A stretch of 64,000 nt of DNA, from positions 124,906,391-124,970,390 of the forward strand of contig CM043947.1 in the NCBI GenBank assembly GCA_014529385.2, given 5' to 3'. Below the pieces are notes generated by a model. It searched no databases and was not told the origin of the DNA. It was given only the letters and a program-made list of their open reading frames with translations. The stretch comes from Adiantum capillus-veneris. Taxonomy: Eukaryota; Streptophyta; Polypodiopsida; Polypodiales; Pteridaceae. Position numbers and translations under genes: made by a program. Of the stretch, positions 24,049 to 35,319 are shown one piece after another (the stretch's first letter is position 1; each line of letters begins with the position of its first letter).

Positions 24049-24804
24049 TTATGTTAGAATTAAAAAACTCATAAACCCTAAACTATCGAACATAAAGAGC
24101 AATGCAAAAACACTTACAAAATCGGCCTCAAGTGATGCCCATCCACCGCTCCCCAAGTGGTGCGAGCTCCCTGCCTCTACTCGCGCTTTGGCTGCATCCT
24201 TTTGTTGCTTCCACTTGTCGGGATTCTCGCGCGCTACTTTCTTCGCATTCTTCCAATCTTCTTTGGCCAGCCAATCTGGCCTGTTCCACCCATTCTTGAT
24301 TGCTTTTTGCACTTCGGAACGCTTGTGTTTGCAGTATTCGCACATTCGAATCTTCATCAGGTCTTCATTGAAGCGCTGATCCCGTGTTGGAACGGGAAAC
24401 TCATCATGAAGTATGCTGATGACTCTGTTTTTTAAATCACTTGGTACTTCACTCCATTTGTTTAGTATGTAGTGTCTAAACAGCTGAGAGCAAAGACCAC
24501 GCATGTGCGAGATCACCTTCTTGCCGTCATCATCCATGATGATGCTGGCGCTGAAGTCGACGGAGTAAGGCAAGCCCTCTGGCCGATGACGCGTAAACCT
24601 GGGTGTCCCGGAGGGGGTCTCTAGCGGTGTGTCGATGGGGGTACGGACGTCAGGTGTCTCCACCGGCGTCTGGGCCCCGAAGCGAGGAGTGTCGAGTGGG
24701 GTGGCTCCTGGCAGAGTAGGTAGAGGTGTGTAGCTGCTAGGAACATTCAGCCGCGCAAAACCTAGCGTAGATGGTGATGCTGTGGCTGGTGTGGGGGCGG
24801 GCAA
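24049..24804 (-). CDS. CACTA second protein, Transposase_24-like
   Basis: This 251-codon frame begins with a Pro/Thr-rich region containing repeated TPxxTP steps (TPLDTPRFGAQTPVETPDVR). A basic helical part follows: FRHYILNKWSEVPSDLKNRV, CEYCKHKRSEVQKA and WKNAKKVARENPDKWKQQKD, ending GSSHHLGSGGWASLE. This pattern is that of the plant Ptta/En/Spm family protein (Transposase_24), the TNPA-like partner that binds element ends. The GSGG block is normally followed by more sequence; here the frame runs into non-homologous residues and stops, so the C-terminus or an intron is lost. Confidence 0.75.
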   Translation of the reverse strand: MPAPTPATASPSTLGFARLNVPSSYTPLPTLPGATPLDTPRFGAQTPVETPDVRTPIDTPLETPSGTPRFTRHRPEGLPYSVDFSASIIMDDDGKKVISHMRGLCSQLFRHYILNKWSEVPSDLKNRVISILHDEFPVPTRDQRFNEDLMKIRMCEYCKHKRSEVQKAIKNGWNRPDWLAKEDWKNAKKVARENPDKWKQQKDAAKARVEAGSSHHLGSGGWASLEADFVSVFALLFMFDSLGFMSFLILT

Positions 24805-25063
24805 AGAAGGGGAGGGTAAAGAGCCTCGTCGAACACGAGGCGGTGTGGAGGCATCGGCGGCGGAATCCCCACAACAACCGCCACCGCCAACACATGATTC
24901 TCTAGAAGATACGCTTGATGACCTTCATAGATTTTCTTCTTCAGTGAGGGCGCCCTACGTGCATTCAGTCTAGGTCCACATGTGACACATGCTCTGTATC
25001 CGCTTATTTGAAGCCCTGCATTTATACACATGATAATAGATCAACTATGGGAAAAAACAAGAT

Positions 25064-26467
25064 TTACAGTGTCTGAGTGAGGAGTGTCAATAGATCACCT
25101 GAGCATTCTGTTAGCCCGGGATAGTCATGCATGGTCCACATTAGAATGCCTCTGATCAAAGCATTCCGTCGTCCTGTGTGTCGGCTCATATCCACCACCT
25201 CTATGCCAATCCACAATTGTTGTAGCTCTTCCAATAGTGGACGAAGATACACATCCATATTCTCCACTTTATATCGCCCTGGCACAATCAAGCTTAGCCA
25301 TAGGTGCCCCTTCTTCGTAGTCAACCACGGGGGAATGTTGTAGTTGACGATGACAACGGGCCATACACTGTAAGATGTTGATCTTTGACCAAATGGATTT
25401 ACGCCATCCATAGCCAGGCCTAAGCGCAAATTTCGAGCTTCCCTGGCAAAATCCGACCATGTTCCATCTATATGTTTCCAGGCTGCGCAATCTGCAGGAA
25501 TTCGTAGCACACCATCCGAAGATTTATTCTCCTCATGCCATGATGCTAGGGCAGCCATGGACTTACATTCGAAGAAATGCTTGATGCGAGGAAGCAGAGG
25601 AAAATGTCGCAAAACCTTTTGTGGAATTTTTGTCCCGTAGAGATCTACTCGATATCTTTCGGAATCACATTTTGTACACTTCTCCATGTCTATGTATTCC
25701 CCTCTGAAAAGAATGCATTCATTAGGACAAGCGTGGATAGAATTGTAATCCATCCCCAAGTTTCGCAAAATCTTTCTTGCTTCATCTTGAGAATCTGGCA
25801 TCACATTGTCAGCTGGTAGAATGTGCTCTTTAAGCAATCTACACAACATAAAAATACGATACAGTCGTGTAAAAATCTATCAGATCATTATTTATTTAGA
25901 TTTTTATTAAAGTAAACTAATTGTAATAGATCACATGAAAAGCGCTGTGACGCTAGTGTCACTCCATCCAAACTTTGCCTGCATGTTGAGAAGAACCAGG
26001 AGTGCTTTCAATCTAGACATACGTGCTCCATTATACAATGGCGTATCGGCTTCACTTTTCATATCATCATAGATAAGCCTTTCTGAATCCATGATCGTCT
26101 CGATCATTTCATCAATCTTGGGCTCAAACATTGCCTCGTTGGGAATGTGCTCTGCATGATCATCCCCCAAGCTGTCAGAGGCTACATCTTGTGGCCTCAC
26201 ATATGCTGCTTGACCAAAGCGCCTGCGAACACGTCTATTGGGTTGCAAGATTGCTGCTTGTTGGCCAGCGTCAGAGTCCAACGAGTTATAATTGGCAACA
26301 ACTCGATCTATAATAGATGGATCGAACTCGCCAAATTCGCGAACGTGCTGCAAAGAAACACGTCTTGTCCGACGCACAGCATGCTTGCATTGATTACAAG
26401 GACATAAGACCCTCGTTGAGAGATAGGTGTTTCGGTTGGACGGTCCCACATCCTCGTCACTACTCAT
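25064..26467 (-). CDS. CACTA tnp2-type transposase, partial, two exons
   Basis: The first exon (26,467-about 25,934) matches the transposase-associated N-terminal domain, with VLCPCNQCKHAVRR and, at its end, KFGWSDTSVTALF. A GT donor (gtgatc) and a tgtgtag acceptor near 25,840 fit an intron of about 90 bp. The second exon (to 25,064) has the conserved tnp2 features: IHACPNECILFRGEY, a CTKCDSERY zinc-like pair, RHFPLLPRIKHFF, WKHIDGTWSDFA, RLGLAMDGVNPFGQ, YSVWPVVIVNYNIPPW and DVYLRPLLEELQQLW. It ends soon after LMWTMHDYPGL. The downstream half of a normal tnp2 protein, including later catalytic residues, is absent. This copy is therefore unlikely to supply transposase. Confidence 0.85.
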
Positions 26468-26529
26468 AATGAGGATAAAAATCTTATAACTTGGACAACA
26501 AATTTAATATTCTATTGGCATTCTTCGTC

Positions 26530-26530
<1 letters not shown>

Positions 26531-26601
<71 letters not shown>
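26531..26601. repeat. (TC)n microsatellite
   Basis: About 70 bp of uninterrupted ctctct, inside the CACTA element upstream of its transposase frame. Confidence 0.95.
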
Positions 26602-26603
<2 letters not shown>

Positions 26604-26879
26604 CTCACATTCTCTAGTCATGTCCAATCCCCGCACACCTCGACCTAGAGGTGCACGGAGATCAGAACCACCGGGTTATAATCTCGTCTTTATTGGTCAA
26701 TACCTATATTTGTGGGTACAAGAAATCTACAGACCCACGTCTACATGATACTGCATGTAGTGGACAAAACCCCGTTGCCTCTTCTCTAGCTGTAGCACTT
26801 CACAGCATCTTAACATCTTTTCACAGTAGATCTGTTCACTGTTCGTCTAACTTTAAACCCTAAACCGTAATTAATTCTT

Positions 26880-27034
26880 GCGTGGACTCGATCTAACGTA
26901 AATAAGCGTAAATCTAAATAAACGTAAATCTAACTAAAAATAAACCTAAATCTAATTTAACGTAAGTCTACATCTAACCTAATCTTTAACGTCTTTTGGG
27001 ATAGTTTCCTACGACGTTAAAACTCTCTTCTTCT

Positions 27035-27067
<33 letters not shown>

Positions 27068-27960
27068 ACCTAAATAAACCTAAGTCTAATCTAATATAAC
27101 ATAAATCTAAATCTAACGTAAATTATGTTATATTAAAAACAAAGAACTAAACTAACAGAGATTATAAGAACTTTAAAAATGATTTAACACATAATTTTTC
27201 ACATAACTCGGCAAGAGTTGGCATTCTCATCACTAAAGATGTGAGAGTTTACTTCCGGCGGTGACGCTGCCTCATCTCCATCCACATCTGACGACAGCAA
27301 TTGGCCCTTTGGACCGTTCTTGCTCTTGTTACTAACTTTGAAGTACGTTGCTGTTGAATGACTAGAGGTTGTCTAGATGGTCATTGTCGGGGATGTAGTG
27401 ACTCTTGCCGCCCTGAAGATCCACCTTCTTCCCTATCTTCTGAAGACATTTCACCAATCCTTTTGGATCGACGGAGCCCACCATGAGTGAAGGCAGCAAT
27501 ACCCTATATTCCATTGAGGGCTTTCTTCACCCGCTTCATGCAGGCATCGCAGTCTATGGAGACCTAAATCTAATCTAATATAACGTAAATCTAAATCTAG
27601 CGTAAATAAACGTAAATCTAACTAAAAATAAACCTAAATCTAATCTAATTTAACTTAAATAAATCTAAATCTAATTTAACGTAAGTCTACATCTAACCTA
27701 ATCTTTAACGTCTTTTAGGATAGTTTCCTACGACGTTGTAACTCTCTTCTTCTTGTGTGTGTGCGCGTGTGTGGATGTGTGTGCCAATAAAAAAGAGATA
27801 AATGGTATAACCTTTCTATCACCCATGCCAAGTATGATAGATTGGTTATGCCATTTCCCTCTTGAATAATAGGTCTTGAGTTCAACTCCTCGTTGGCTAG
27901 ATCTTTAGGTATTTTAATTTTAATTAGTTTCCTACGACGTTAAATTAGTTTCTCTCTCTT
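26880..27960. repeat. Internal duplication and ctaaat-rich DNA in the CACTA element
   Basis: A block with cgtaaatctaactaaaaata, atctttaacgtctttt and gatagtttcctacgacgtt, ending in a GT run, occurs at about 26,918-27,062 and again at about 27,598-27,775. A shorter third trace (tagtttcctacgacgtta) is near 27,925. The spacing is about 680 bp. No gene is seen between the copies. Confidence 0.75.
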
Positions 27961-28176
27961 TCACTCTCAATGTGTGTGCGTTTTTTTGTTTATGCATGTT
28001 TTCTCTCTCTTTTCCTCTCTCAATGTGTGCGTTTTTTGTTTATGCATGTTCTCTCTCTCTTTTCCTCTCTCAATGTGTGCGTTTTTTGTTTATGCATGCT
28101 CTCTCTCTCTTTTCCTCTCTCAATGTGTGTGTGCATTCTTTGTTTATGTATGTGTGTGTGCGTTTATGTTTATGTT

Positions 28177-28207
<31 letters not shown>

Positions 28208-28228
28208 AAAAAAAAAAAAAAAACACTA

Positions 28229-28262
<34 letters not shown>

Positions 28263-28395
28263 GGAGAGAGAAAGAGGGGAAGGGAACATGAGAGTGAGGA
28301 GAGGGAAGGAGCATACCTGGCTCTCCTTCCTCTCCTCATGTGTGTGTGTGTGTGTGTGTGTGTGGAGAAGAAAGAGAGAGAGAGAGAGAGGGAGA
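27960..28395. repeat. Minisatellite and CT/GT/GA low-complexity tract
   Basis: Four copies of a unit of about 55-60 bp contain tttcctctctcaatgtgtg and tttgtttatgcatg (from about 27,960 to 28,140). CT, A, GT and GA runs follow to 28,395. The overlapping open frames of up to 158 codons in three phases are products of this composition. Confidence 0.85.
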
Positions 28396-28417
28396 GCGTT
28401 ACCTGCTCCTTGCTTGA

Positions 28418-28462
28418 GGGCGCCGAAAAACTCAGATCTGAGATCTGAGTTTTTGGGCGCTC
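28418..28462. repeat. 45-bp near-perfect palindrome
   Basis: The arms gggcgccgaaaaactcagat and atctgagtttttgggcgctc fold around a central ctgag. The palindrome lies between the GA tract and the subterminal cgtcgctat repeats of the CACTA element. Confidence 0.8.
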
Positions 28463-28608
28463 TCTGTTATTTTTTTTAGCCCAGCCGGCGTCGCTATGAG
28501 CATCGCTATGAGTTTTTGAGCGTCGCTATGAGCATCGCTATGAGCATCGCTATGAGTTTTTGAGCGTCGCTGTGTGAGCGTCACTAATATGAATAGCCTC
28601 TTGTAGTG

Positions 28609-29012
28609 CAATTGCAGTAAAAACAGCATAACTTTCTGCTGCGAACTCCGATTGACGCAAACCTAGAACTCAAATCGAAGAGCTTGAGGAGATGAACAAG
28701 TTTTGGATGAAAAGTGTCATTGCGCTACGCTCCATCGCGCTTTTCCCGTTTCTCCAAATTTTGAGCAGAACGCCCCGAAAAATTGAGATGGAGTTCAGGG
28801 TGTCATCAACAAGAAAACGTAATCAACGATTAGATTGATTAGCAATAAACGCCACATAAAACACTAATCATATTCTTCTTAACAGAAAACAACCACAGTT
28901 AACAAGAATCAATGCTCAAAAATAAAATTTGTAGCAATTTTGAATCTTACATGCAAATCGCATACACATACTGTTTTGTCACCATGAAATGAATCGGCGC
29001 GTGATCGTTACC
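28609..29012 (-). other. 5' part of the copia family A leader
   Basis: Untranslated leader between the primer site and the CACTA insertion point. It continues at 23,137 on the other side of the CACTA element. No gene is seen. Confidence 0.65.
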
Positions 29013-29024
29013 GCTCTGATACCA
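29013..29024 (-). promoter_or_regulatory. Primer binding site, initiator tRNA-Met type (copia A)
   Basis: On the - strand it reads TGGTATCAGAGC, the complement of the 3' end of plant initiator tRNA-Met. It directly abuts the LTR end (caaca on the - strand). Confidence 0.9.
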
Positions 29025-29167
29025 TGTTGAGATGTAGAGAGACAGAGAGAGAGACGATACAAGAGACACACCATATACGCTCCCAAAGACTGATTCATAT
29101 TGAGGACAAGATACAAATATATAGGTGAGACCAACTTGAGTAGAGTGAGCCATAAATAGCTCCAACA
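29025..29167 (-). repeat. 5' LTR of copia family A (143 bp)
   Basis: It is bounded by tgttg and caaca inverted ends. In element direction it contains a TATA-like ctatatatttgtatc that would start transcription. It abuts gypsy LTR sequence at 29,168. The partner 3' LTR is not in the window. Confidence 0.65.
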
Positions 29168-29528
29168 CCCACCTCAAGCACAACCTTAGCTTGCTTAAGG
29201 TTCCCACCTCACGCACAGTCCTAGCTTGCTTAAGTTTAGGTCAGGTTCCCACCTCAAGCTCAGCCCTAGTTTGCTTAAGGTCAAAGGACTTTTAACATTA
29301 ACCATTGGAGGTCTTTCATGAAGCTAGCCCTAAGGTCTTTTAAACTTCATTAGTTAACCTTGCTCTTTGACAGACCATCTCTCATTTGGGCCCCTTTACC
29401 ATTGGCCCCGTAATGAGATAGATCCGTAAGCACATGTCTATATTCTAACCTTTGTTCCCGTTTATTATCCCATATTAAATGATCAATTTAATATGAGAAA
29501 ATCATTTGGGTTGGTTAGATATTAGACA
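29168..29528 (-). repeat. Partial 3' LTR of the old gypsy element G1
   Basis: The right end (gatcaatttaatatgagaaa ... gatattagaca) resembles the 5' end of the intact gypsy LTR ending at 48,022. The left part is cut off by the copia LTR. The phrase cctagcttgcttaaggttcc recurs in variants three times near 29,190-29,280. Confidence 0.6.
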
Positions 29529-32500
29529 TTTAATGAAATTACCTCTCTCTTGAAATCATAGTCGTCCTTGACTATGAGGTAAAAGAGATAAAGTCATAGC
29601 CATTAGTCAATTTTTCTTAGCGGGTAGAGGATCCCTTTTTACCCTATGACATCATTCCAAGATGGATGACTAATCCATTTGGTGCTTGGGAGACATAGCT
29701 GCCACAAGCATGTCTGCTCTTTAGTCCATTTCGTCCTCCCAAGTAGAGTGACAAATTCTACATGTTGTTTGAGAGATGTCGTCATCCCAAACATGATTCG
29801 TAGTATGCATACCACTTAAATCTGTGCACAATAAAGAGAGAATTAGTCTTATAAGACAAAAAAATTGATCATTTAAAAGAAACATGTACATATGGTTACT
29901 CTAATGTAGCATTGTAAGCGTTGAAAAGGTTCATACTATCCTTAAGCTGGATTCCTTGCATCCATCTAGCATCTTCAAAAGGATAATTTTTGAACTTAAT
30001 AAGATATGTTACCATGTCTTAGTACCTTGTCTTCATGCTGAAGGATAGCTTTGGGTTGTAGTACGTCTTCTTGCTCTTTGATTTGGGGAGGGTCTTCAAT
30101 AATTGGTTCATTTTGAGGCTCTCCTTTGTAGGGCTTGAGTAGGCTCACATGAAAAGCATTGTGTATGAGCCAATGGTTAGGTAACTTGAGTTGATAAGAC
30201 ACCTCATTGATTGGCTTCAAAAATTGGAAAGGACCATAGTATCTTTTTGCTGGTTTAGCATAATACTTTCGATGGCCCGTAGGATTTTTTGCCCGTCGTT
30301 TGCCTCAATCGAGCCTTAGGAAACTTAAGTAAGACCCAATCAGTTTCTTTGAACGTTAAGGCCCTTCTGTGCTTGTGAAGCAGCTTTTTGCCCTAGTTGG
30401 GAGATGGATATAGCCTCCTTAATATTTTGAAAAGATGCTTGCAGGTCATGGATATACTCATCGGCAACAAAGATCTTCCCATGTACTTTAAGTCACAGCA
30501 AGGGACTTTTAGATCTTCCCTCTATGATTTCAAAAGGTGCTTTTCCCGTAGAAGTATGGATAGTATTATTGTATGCATACTCTACAAGAGGTAAGTACTT
30601 TTCCCATTGTGAGTGTTGATCTACTTCTGTAACATAGGTCTTTAGTAGATCAATAATTGTAAGATTGGCTATCTCACTTTGGCCATCCGTTTGTGGGTGA
30701 TAGGCCGAAGAGAAATTCAATCTTGTACCTAGATTTTCAAAGAAACCTTTCCAAAAATTACTGGTGATTATAGGATCTCTATCTGACACGATGGATACTG
30801 GCAATCCATGGTGTTTGAAAATCTGTGATATGAAGAGAGTTGCCATTTGGTGTGCCTCAATAGTATTCTTGACAGGGATAAAGTGTGCTTGCTTGCTAAA
30901 CCTGTCGACTATTGTCCATATTCCCATATTCCCATGGATAGATTTTGGTAATCCAGAGATAAAATCCATGGATATACTCTCTCAGGGTGAATTAGGAATT
31001 GGCAATGGCTGGAGTAATCCAGGTTTCTTCCCTCTATTATACTTGGTCTTTTGGCATACTACACATTTTGAAACATACTCTTGTATGTCCACTTTCATGT
31101 AGGCCAATAAAAGTACATCTCTACTCCTCAAAGAGTAGGTTGAATGCCTCTATGCCCTGCATAGGGAGGAGCATGGGATTCATACATGACTTTCTCACGA
31201 AGGTAGTGGGTAACACATAGCCTATTGCCATGGAGAAGATACCCATCCTGCAAGGTGAATGGTTTCTCTTTCTTCCCCAAAGCAATGGCTAACATTATGT
31301 CTTTAAAGTCAGGGTCAGTAGCATACTCATCGATCATAGAAGATAGATCATTGTGAGTTTCTATTGACACAGCATTAACTTTTGGTCATCGTGAAAGTGC
31401 ATCAGCCACTTGATTGCGCTTACCAGCAATGTGAGCAATGTGGAACTTAAATTGTGAAAGAAAATTTGCCCACCTCATTGGAAAGCTTTGTTTGCGTCAT
31501 GAAGTAGTTGAGACTTTGATGGTCTGTTCGTAAGATGAATGGAGTCCCCAATAGATAGTGCTTCCATGTGTCTAAGGCATGTAGAACAACTAACAACTCT
31601 TTTTCATAAATGCCTAAGACCCATTCATCCATGTTGAGCCTTCGGCTCTCATATGCTATGGCATGCCCTTCTTGAAGCAAGACTGCTCCAAGGCAATCAC
31701 CACAAGCATCACATTGGACCTCAAATGGCTTTGAGAGATCCGGAAGCATAATGACTGATTGGGAGATAAGCTTCTCTTTGAGCTTGTCAAAAGCACTTTG
31801 CTCCTTAGGAGTCCATAAATACTTAACATTTTTCTTTGTTAAGTCATACAATGGTCCTGCTTGAGAGAATTTTTCTATAAAGCGTCTATAGTATGCCAAC
31901 ATCCCAATAAAGCTTCTTAGCTCATGTAGATTCCTTGGATTAGGCCATGATTTTATTACCTCCATTGATGGATCCATACGGATACCATCTCAAGAGATAA
32001 TATGACCTAAGTATTGAATCTCTTGAAGGAAAAAATCACTTTTCTTTTGACTGAGAGAAAGCTTATTCTCCCTTAATGCTTGAAAAATCACTTGAAGATG
32101 TTGCTTGTGTTCCTCCAAGGAATTGAGATAGATGATGATATCATCAAAGAACACTCTAGTGAATTTGCGGTAGGGTCTAAAATTTTTCTCCATTAATCAA
32201 TTGAATGTAGCTGGTGCATTAGTCAAGCCAAAAGGCATGACTAGATATTCATAAAGGCCAAACGTTGTACGAAACGCGGTCTTTAGAATATCTTCATTCA
32301 CTATCCTTATTTGATGGTAGTCACTTTGAAGGTCAATCCTATTGAAGTAGGTAGAACCTTGTAGCTTATCAAACAGATCTTCTACCTGAGGTACGTGAAA
32401 TCTGTTTTTGATAGTGATATGGGTTAGTGCGCGATAGTCCACACACATGCGGTATGTACCATCTTTCTTTTGCACTAAAAGGACTGGAGAGAAAAAGGGA

Positions 32501-33094
32501 GAGGAGCTAGGCGTCACGTTCCCTTTGTCTATCAATTCTTGTACTTGCCTCATGATCTCCTCTTGTGCTTGTGAAACTCAATAGGGAGGTTTGTTAGGCG
32601 GTGAGCTTCCTGATAGGAGCTCAATTTGATGGTCATCATCCCCTCGTTTTGGAGGTAAGTCCATAAGGATATCATCAATGAACACATCTTGGAATCCTTT
32701 TAAAAAGTTAGACAAGTCTAACTCTTCTTGATTCCTACCATTCACCTTTGATGAAACATTAGGACCTTTTAGGGATTCTTTGACAAAAATCATGTACCCA
32801 GAAACTAAGCTTCTCATTAACTTATCAAGGGTGAGAGGATTTACAAGTGGTATAGTACAACCAGACTCATTAGCGTCTATATACATATATTCCTTCACCT
32901 GAAGGTGAAGTAGATTCTCCTTTCACGGAACTTCATCTTGGCAGCCATGCGGTTGAACCATGGTATCCCTAGGATAGCATCCTCATGTTGGAGAGGAGAG
33001 ATGAATAAGTCTTCTTTGTCGACATAGATTTGGACTTGAAGCCTCAAATTCCCAATCAAGGGAGTAACAGAGGCCTTTTGTTCGTTGAAAGTAG
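29529..33094 (-). pseudogene. Gypsy G1 pol pseudogene (chromodomain type)
   Basis: Read on the - strand from 33,094 down: protease tail (ASVTPLIGNLRLQVQ), reverse transcriptase ([29 protein letters not shown]), RNase H (QCDACGDCLGAVLLQEG, LRTDHQSLNYFM), integrase (HAPPYAGHRGIQ, FSSAYHPQTDGQSE) and a C-terminal piece near 30,000-30,220 matching the intact element up to its chromodomain region. At least six stops or shifts break it (frames end near 32,895, 32,578, 32,197, 31,990, 31,447, 31,128 and 30,493). It is collinear with and clearly related to the intact element at 48,403-53,334 but much older. Confidence 0.9.
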
Positions 33095-35218
33095 TGGTGC
33101 AGCCAAACACTGTCGATCCAGGGGTATGCAAGAAGCAGGTACATAAATCTTAGGAGGTGGCCGGCACCGTGTTTGAGGCCATGCTTGATGCAAGGTGTGG
33201 CCCGAACTATTGGGAAGTGTATGTCATATGTGGCGTTTAGCAGGTCAAAGATGCTTTTTTAACTCAATTGGTAGGAGATCTTAAATAAAGCACATATCGG
33301 CCAATTGAAAGTAATGATGGCACAGGCTGGTCAACGGTCGTATCGGTCATCACATCTCTAGGCGAAGATCTCATCACCCGGGGACCATTCTTGTGAAGCG
33401 GTCTTTGTTTATTGATGACCATGAAGACTTGGAGCTTTGTTTTGATAGTGCTATGGCATGTACGCGGACTCAAAGCACGCGGCCAACCATAAGCATAACC
33501 ATTCTCCTGGTTCAAGAGAGAATCATGGTGAACTTGTGAAGTGGCGCTGAGCAAGATTTTTTAAAAGTAAAGGCTTGGAGTTAACAGCAAAAAAAAGAAA
33601 AAAACGAATTCTCCTGCATGGTAAGGTTGCCAGTCAGCTGCTTCACGAGCGCAGTTCTTGCCTGAAGGGAGCTGCAGTTCATGAGAGAGAGGGCCTCCAC
33701 TTGCAGACAAGGGAGGGACAGTTGGATAGAAGGCGGGCTTGGGCGCCATACTGGAGAAGAAAAGAAGCCAGGCCTGCAATTCAAGGGGGTGGTGGGCTGC
33801 AGTTCATGGGGAAAGTTGCACCACCTGGTGGCCATGCAAAAAGGGAAAGGAGGTGGCGTCATTGAGGTGGTGGGCTGGCCTAGAGCAGAAGAAGGAGGGA
33901 CGACTCAAGGGGGGAAATGGCATAGGTGAGGGCGCCATCTGAATAGAGAGGGGTCGGCATCGACTGCATGACGAGAAGGGCCGGGAAAGGGGAGTTTTAC
34001 AAAAGCTGCCGATGGGTTGCAGGCAAGGGGACCCCGACAATAGGTTTTGGGATGCATAAGGCAAGGTGTCTGGGGTGTGAGTTGAAAGCGCTAGCTTGAG
34101 GATGCTATGATGGGAGGCCGCATAGGTGTGAAGGAATAGGGAACACTACAGAGAAAAGAACAGTGAGATGGGGGGCTCCTGTAGAAGGCTCCAAGCTATA
34201 TGAGGGTTGCAGGGTGGTGAGAACCCAAGGAAAGGGCACAGGTTGCATGGTTGTGAGTAGCCAGGAGACTAAGGGCGTCAAGAGTAGGGGAGACCGCCCG
34301 ATGTAGGTCAAAGAGGAGAGCAACGTGTGAAGCAAGGCCTTGAGAAATTGGGGGCCACTCACAAGCAAAGCAAGTGGCAAGGCAGGACCTGAGAGCAAGG
34401 AAGAGAGAGCGACATGTAGAAGGGCCTCTTGGCACTGCAGTAATAGGGGCTGCTGAAGAGCACAAGGGGAATTGAAGAGCCTCCAGCGTGGAGATAAGAG
34501 GGTGGTAGGGAGCCCATTTTTGGGGGAGAAAGTTCCAACGTCAAAGAAAAAAAGCACCATCACAGGGAATTCGAAGGCAAGAAGAAAAAACGCCAATGTA
34601 TTACATTTTGTTTCCTTACTCTTCCAATAGAATCTGGAGTGCCATTATCGGAAAGCCGAGGCTCAAGGCTAAGGTAAAGGGGAGGGCAACCTCTAAATAC
34701 ACTGGAAGATGGGGTCAACTTGAAAATTGCCTAAGAGGGGTTTGTCTGATCCAAAACTAAAGGAGGGCGATTTCTACATAATTCCATCATTGAACACTTT
34801 TGAGACTGGTCGGGTTGGATTGCTATTTGTGCAAATGTATCATGTTCATTTTTGCTCTCGTGATTATGTGGGTATGTCAATTGCTGTGTTCTATATGTGA
34901 TTGTGGTATTTGCTTTGTGAATAAAAGCTATTGGGAAAGCTTAAGTCTACCAATGATCTTGAGGTGTCTGAGAGAGTTAGGATTGCTGATATGTGATTAT
35001 ATGGTGCTATGAATTCTCAAAGGTCGAGATAATTGATTGCATTGCCTTGCGAGAAGATGCATGTAGTCAGGGCTGGTCGGGGGTTGGGGCAAGGGCAATA
35101 GAGGTTGGCAGCTTGGGTATTTGTGTATGCGTGAAATAGGGGATAGGGGTGCTGTGGAATCACTGGGCTATAGAGAGGCATTCACTGAGAGTGCTGATGG
35201 TTTTCCCATTTCCCCCTT
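33095..35218 (+). repeat. 5' LTR of the TR-GAG-like element
   Basis: It begins tggtgcagccaaacac and ends in ttccccctt. Relative to the other LTR it carries extra segments at about 33,545-33,663 and 34,362-34,448 and lacks about 410 bp corresponding to 38,659-39,070. Frames within it on both strands are shared shadows of the LTR. Confidence 0.85.
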
Positions 35219-35319
35219 TCCATCTTGTGGTGCCTCCACTGAGGATCCACTGATTTCTTCCTAACAAGTTCTTTATGAATCAAGATGAAACAAGAATTTC
35301 AAGGTCTTCATGAATCAAG

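Larger units (their letters stand above)
23138..28608 (-). mobile_element. CACTA (En/Spm-like) DNA transposon, 5.47 kb
   Basis: The ends are exact inverted repeats, CACTACAAGAGG at 23,138-23,149 and its complement at 28,597-28,608. The outer ~35 bp also share gtgacgct at the same distance from the end. Flanking trinucleotides are gaa and caa, so the usual 3-bp target duplication is imperfect by one base. Just inside both ends are clusters of agcgacg/cgtcgct (23,170-23,400 and 28,488-28,585), typical of subterminal transposase-binding repeats. Coding parts lie on the - strand between 26,467 and 24,049. It sits inside copia leader sequence. Confidence 0.9.
20198..29167 (-). mobile_element. Ty1/copia element (family A), 3' truncated, split by a CACTA element
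   Basis: Read on the - strand it runs from a short LTR (29,167-29,025) through an initiator tRNA-Met primer site and a leader to GAG, protease and integrase, then stops after integrase at about 20,198. Reverse transcriptase, RNase H and the 3' LTR are missing. The leader is interrupted at 23,137/28,609 by a CACTA transposon. A second copy of the same family is at 62,543-64,000. It cannot move by itself. Confidence 0.85.

Noticed and set aside
26880-27720. Telomere-like ctaaacctaaat strings
   Set aside because: Units vary (ctaaat, ataaac, gtaaat) and never form a run of the plant telomere heptamer.
27795-27915. Possible tRNA-derived SINE (gagttcaactcctcgttggc resembles a B box)
   Set aside because: No convincing A box at the right distance, no cloverleaf and no 3' tail.
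27960-28479. Overlapping frames of up to 158 codons
   Set aside because: They come from CT, GT and GA runs, are open in all three phases and are almost pure Ser/Leu/Cys/Val or Arg/Glu.
33575-34596. Frames in the GAG-only element LTR (both strands, repeated at 37,540-38,725)
   Set aside because: They occur in both LTRs with different frames broken by indels and have no recognisable domain.
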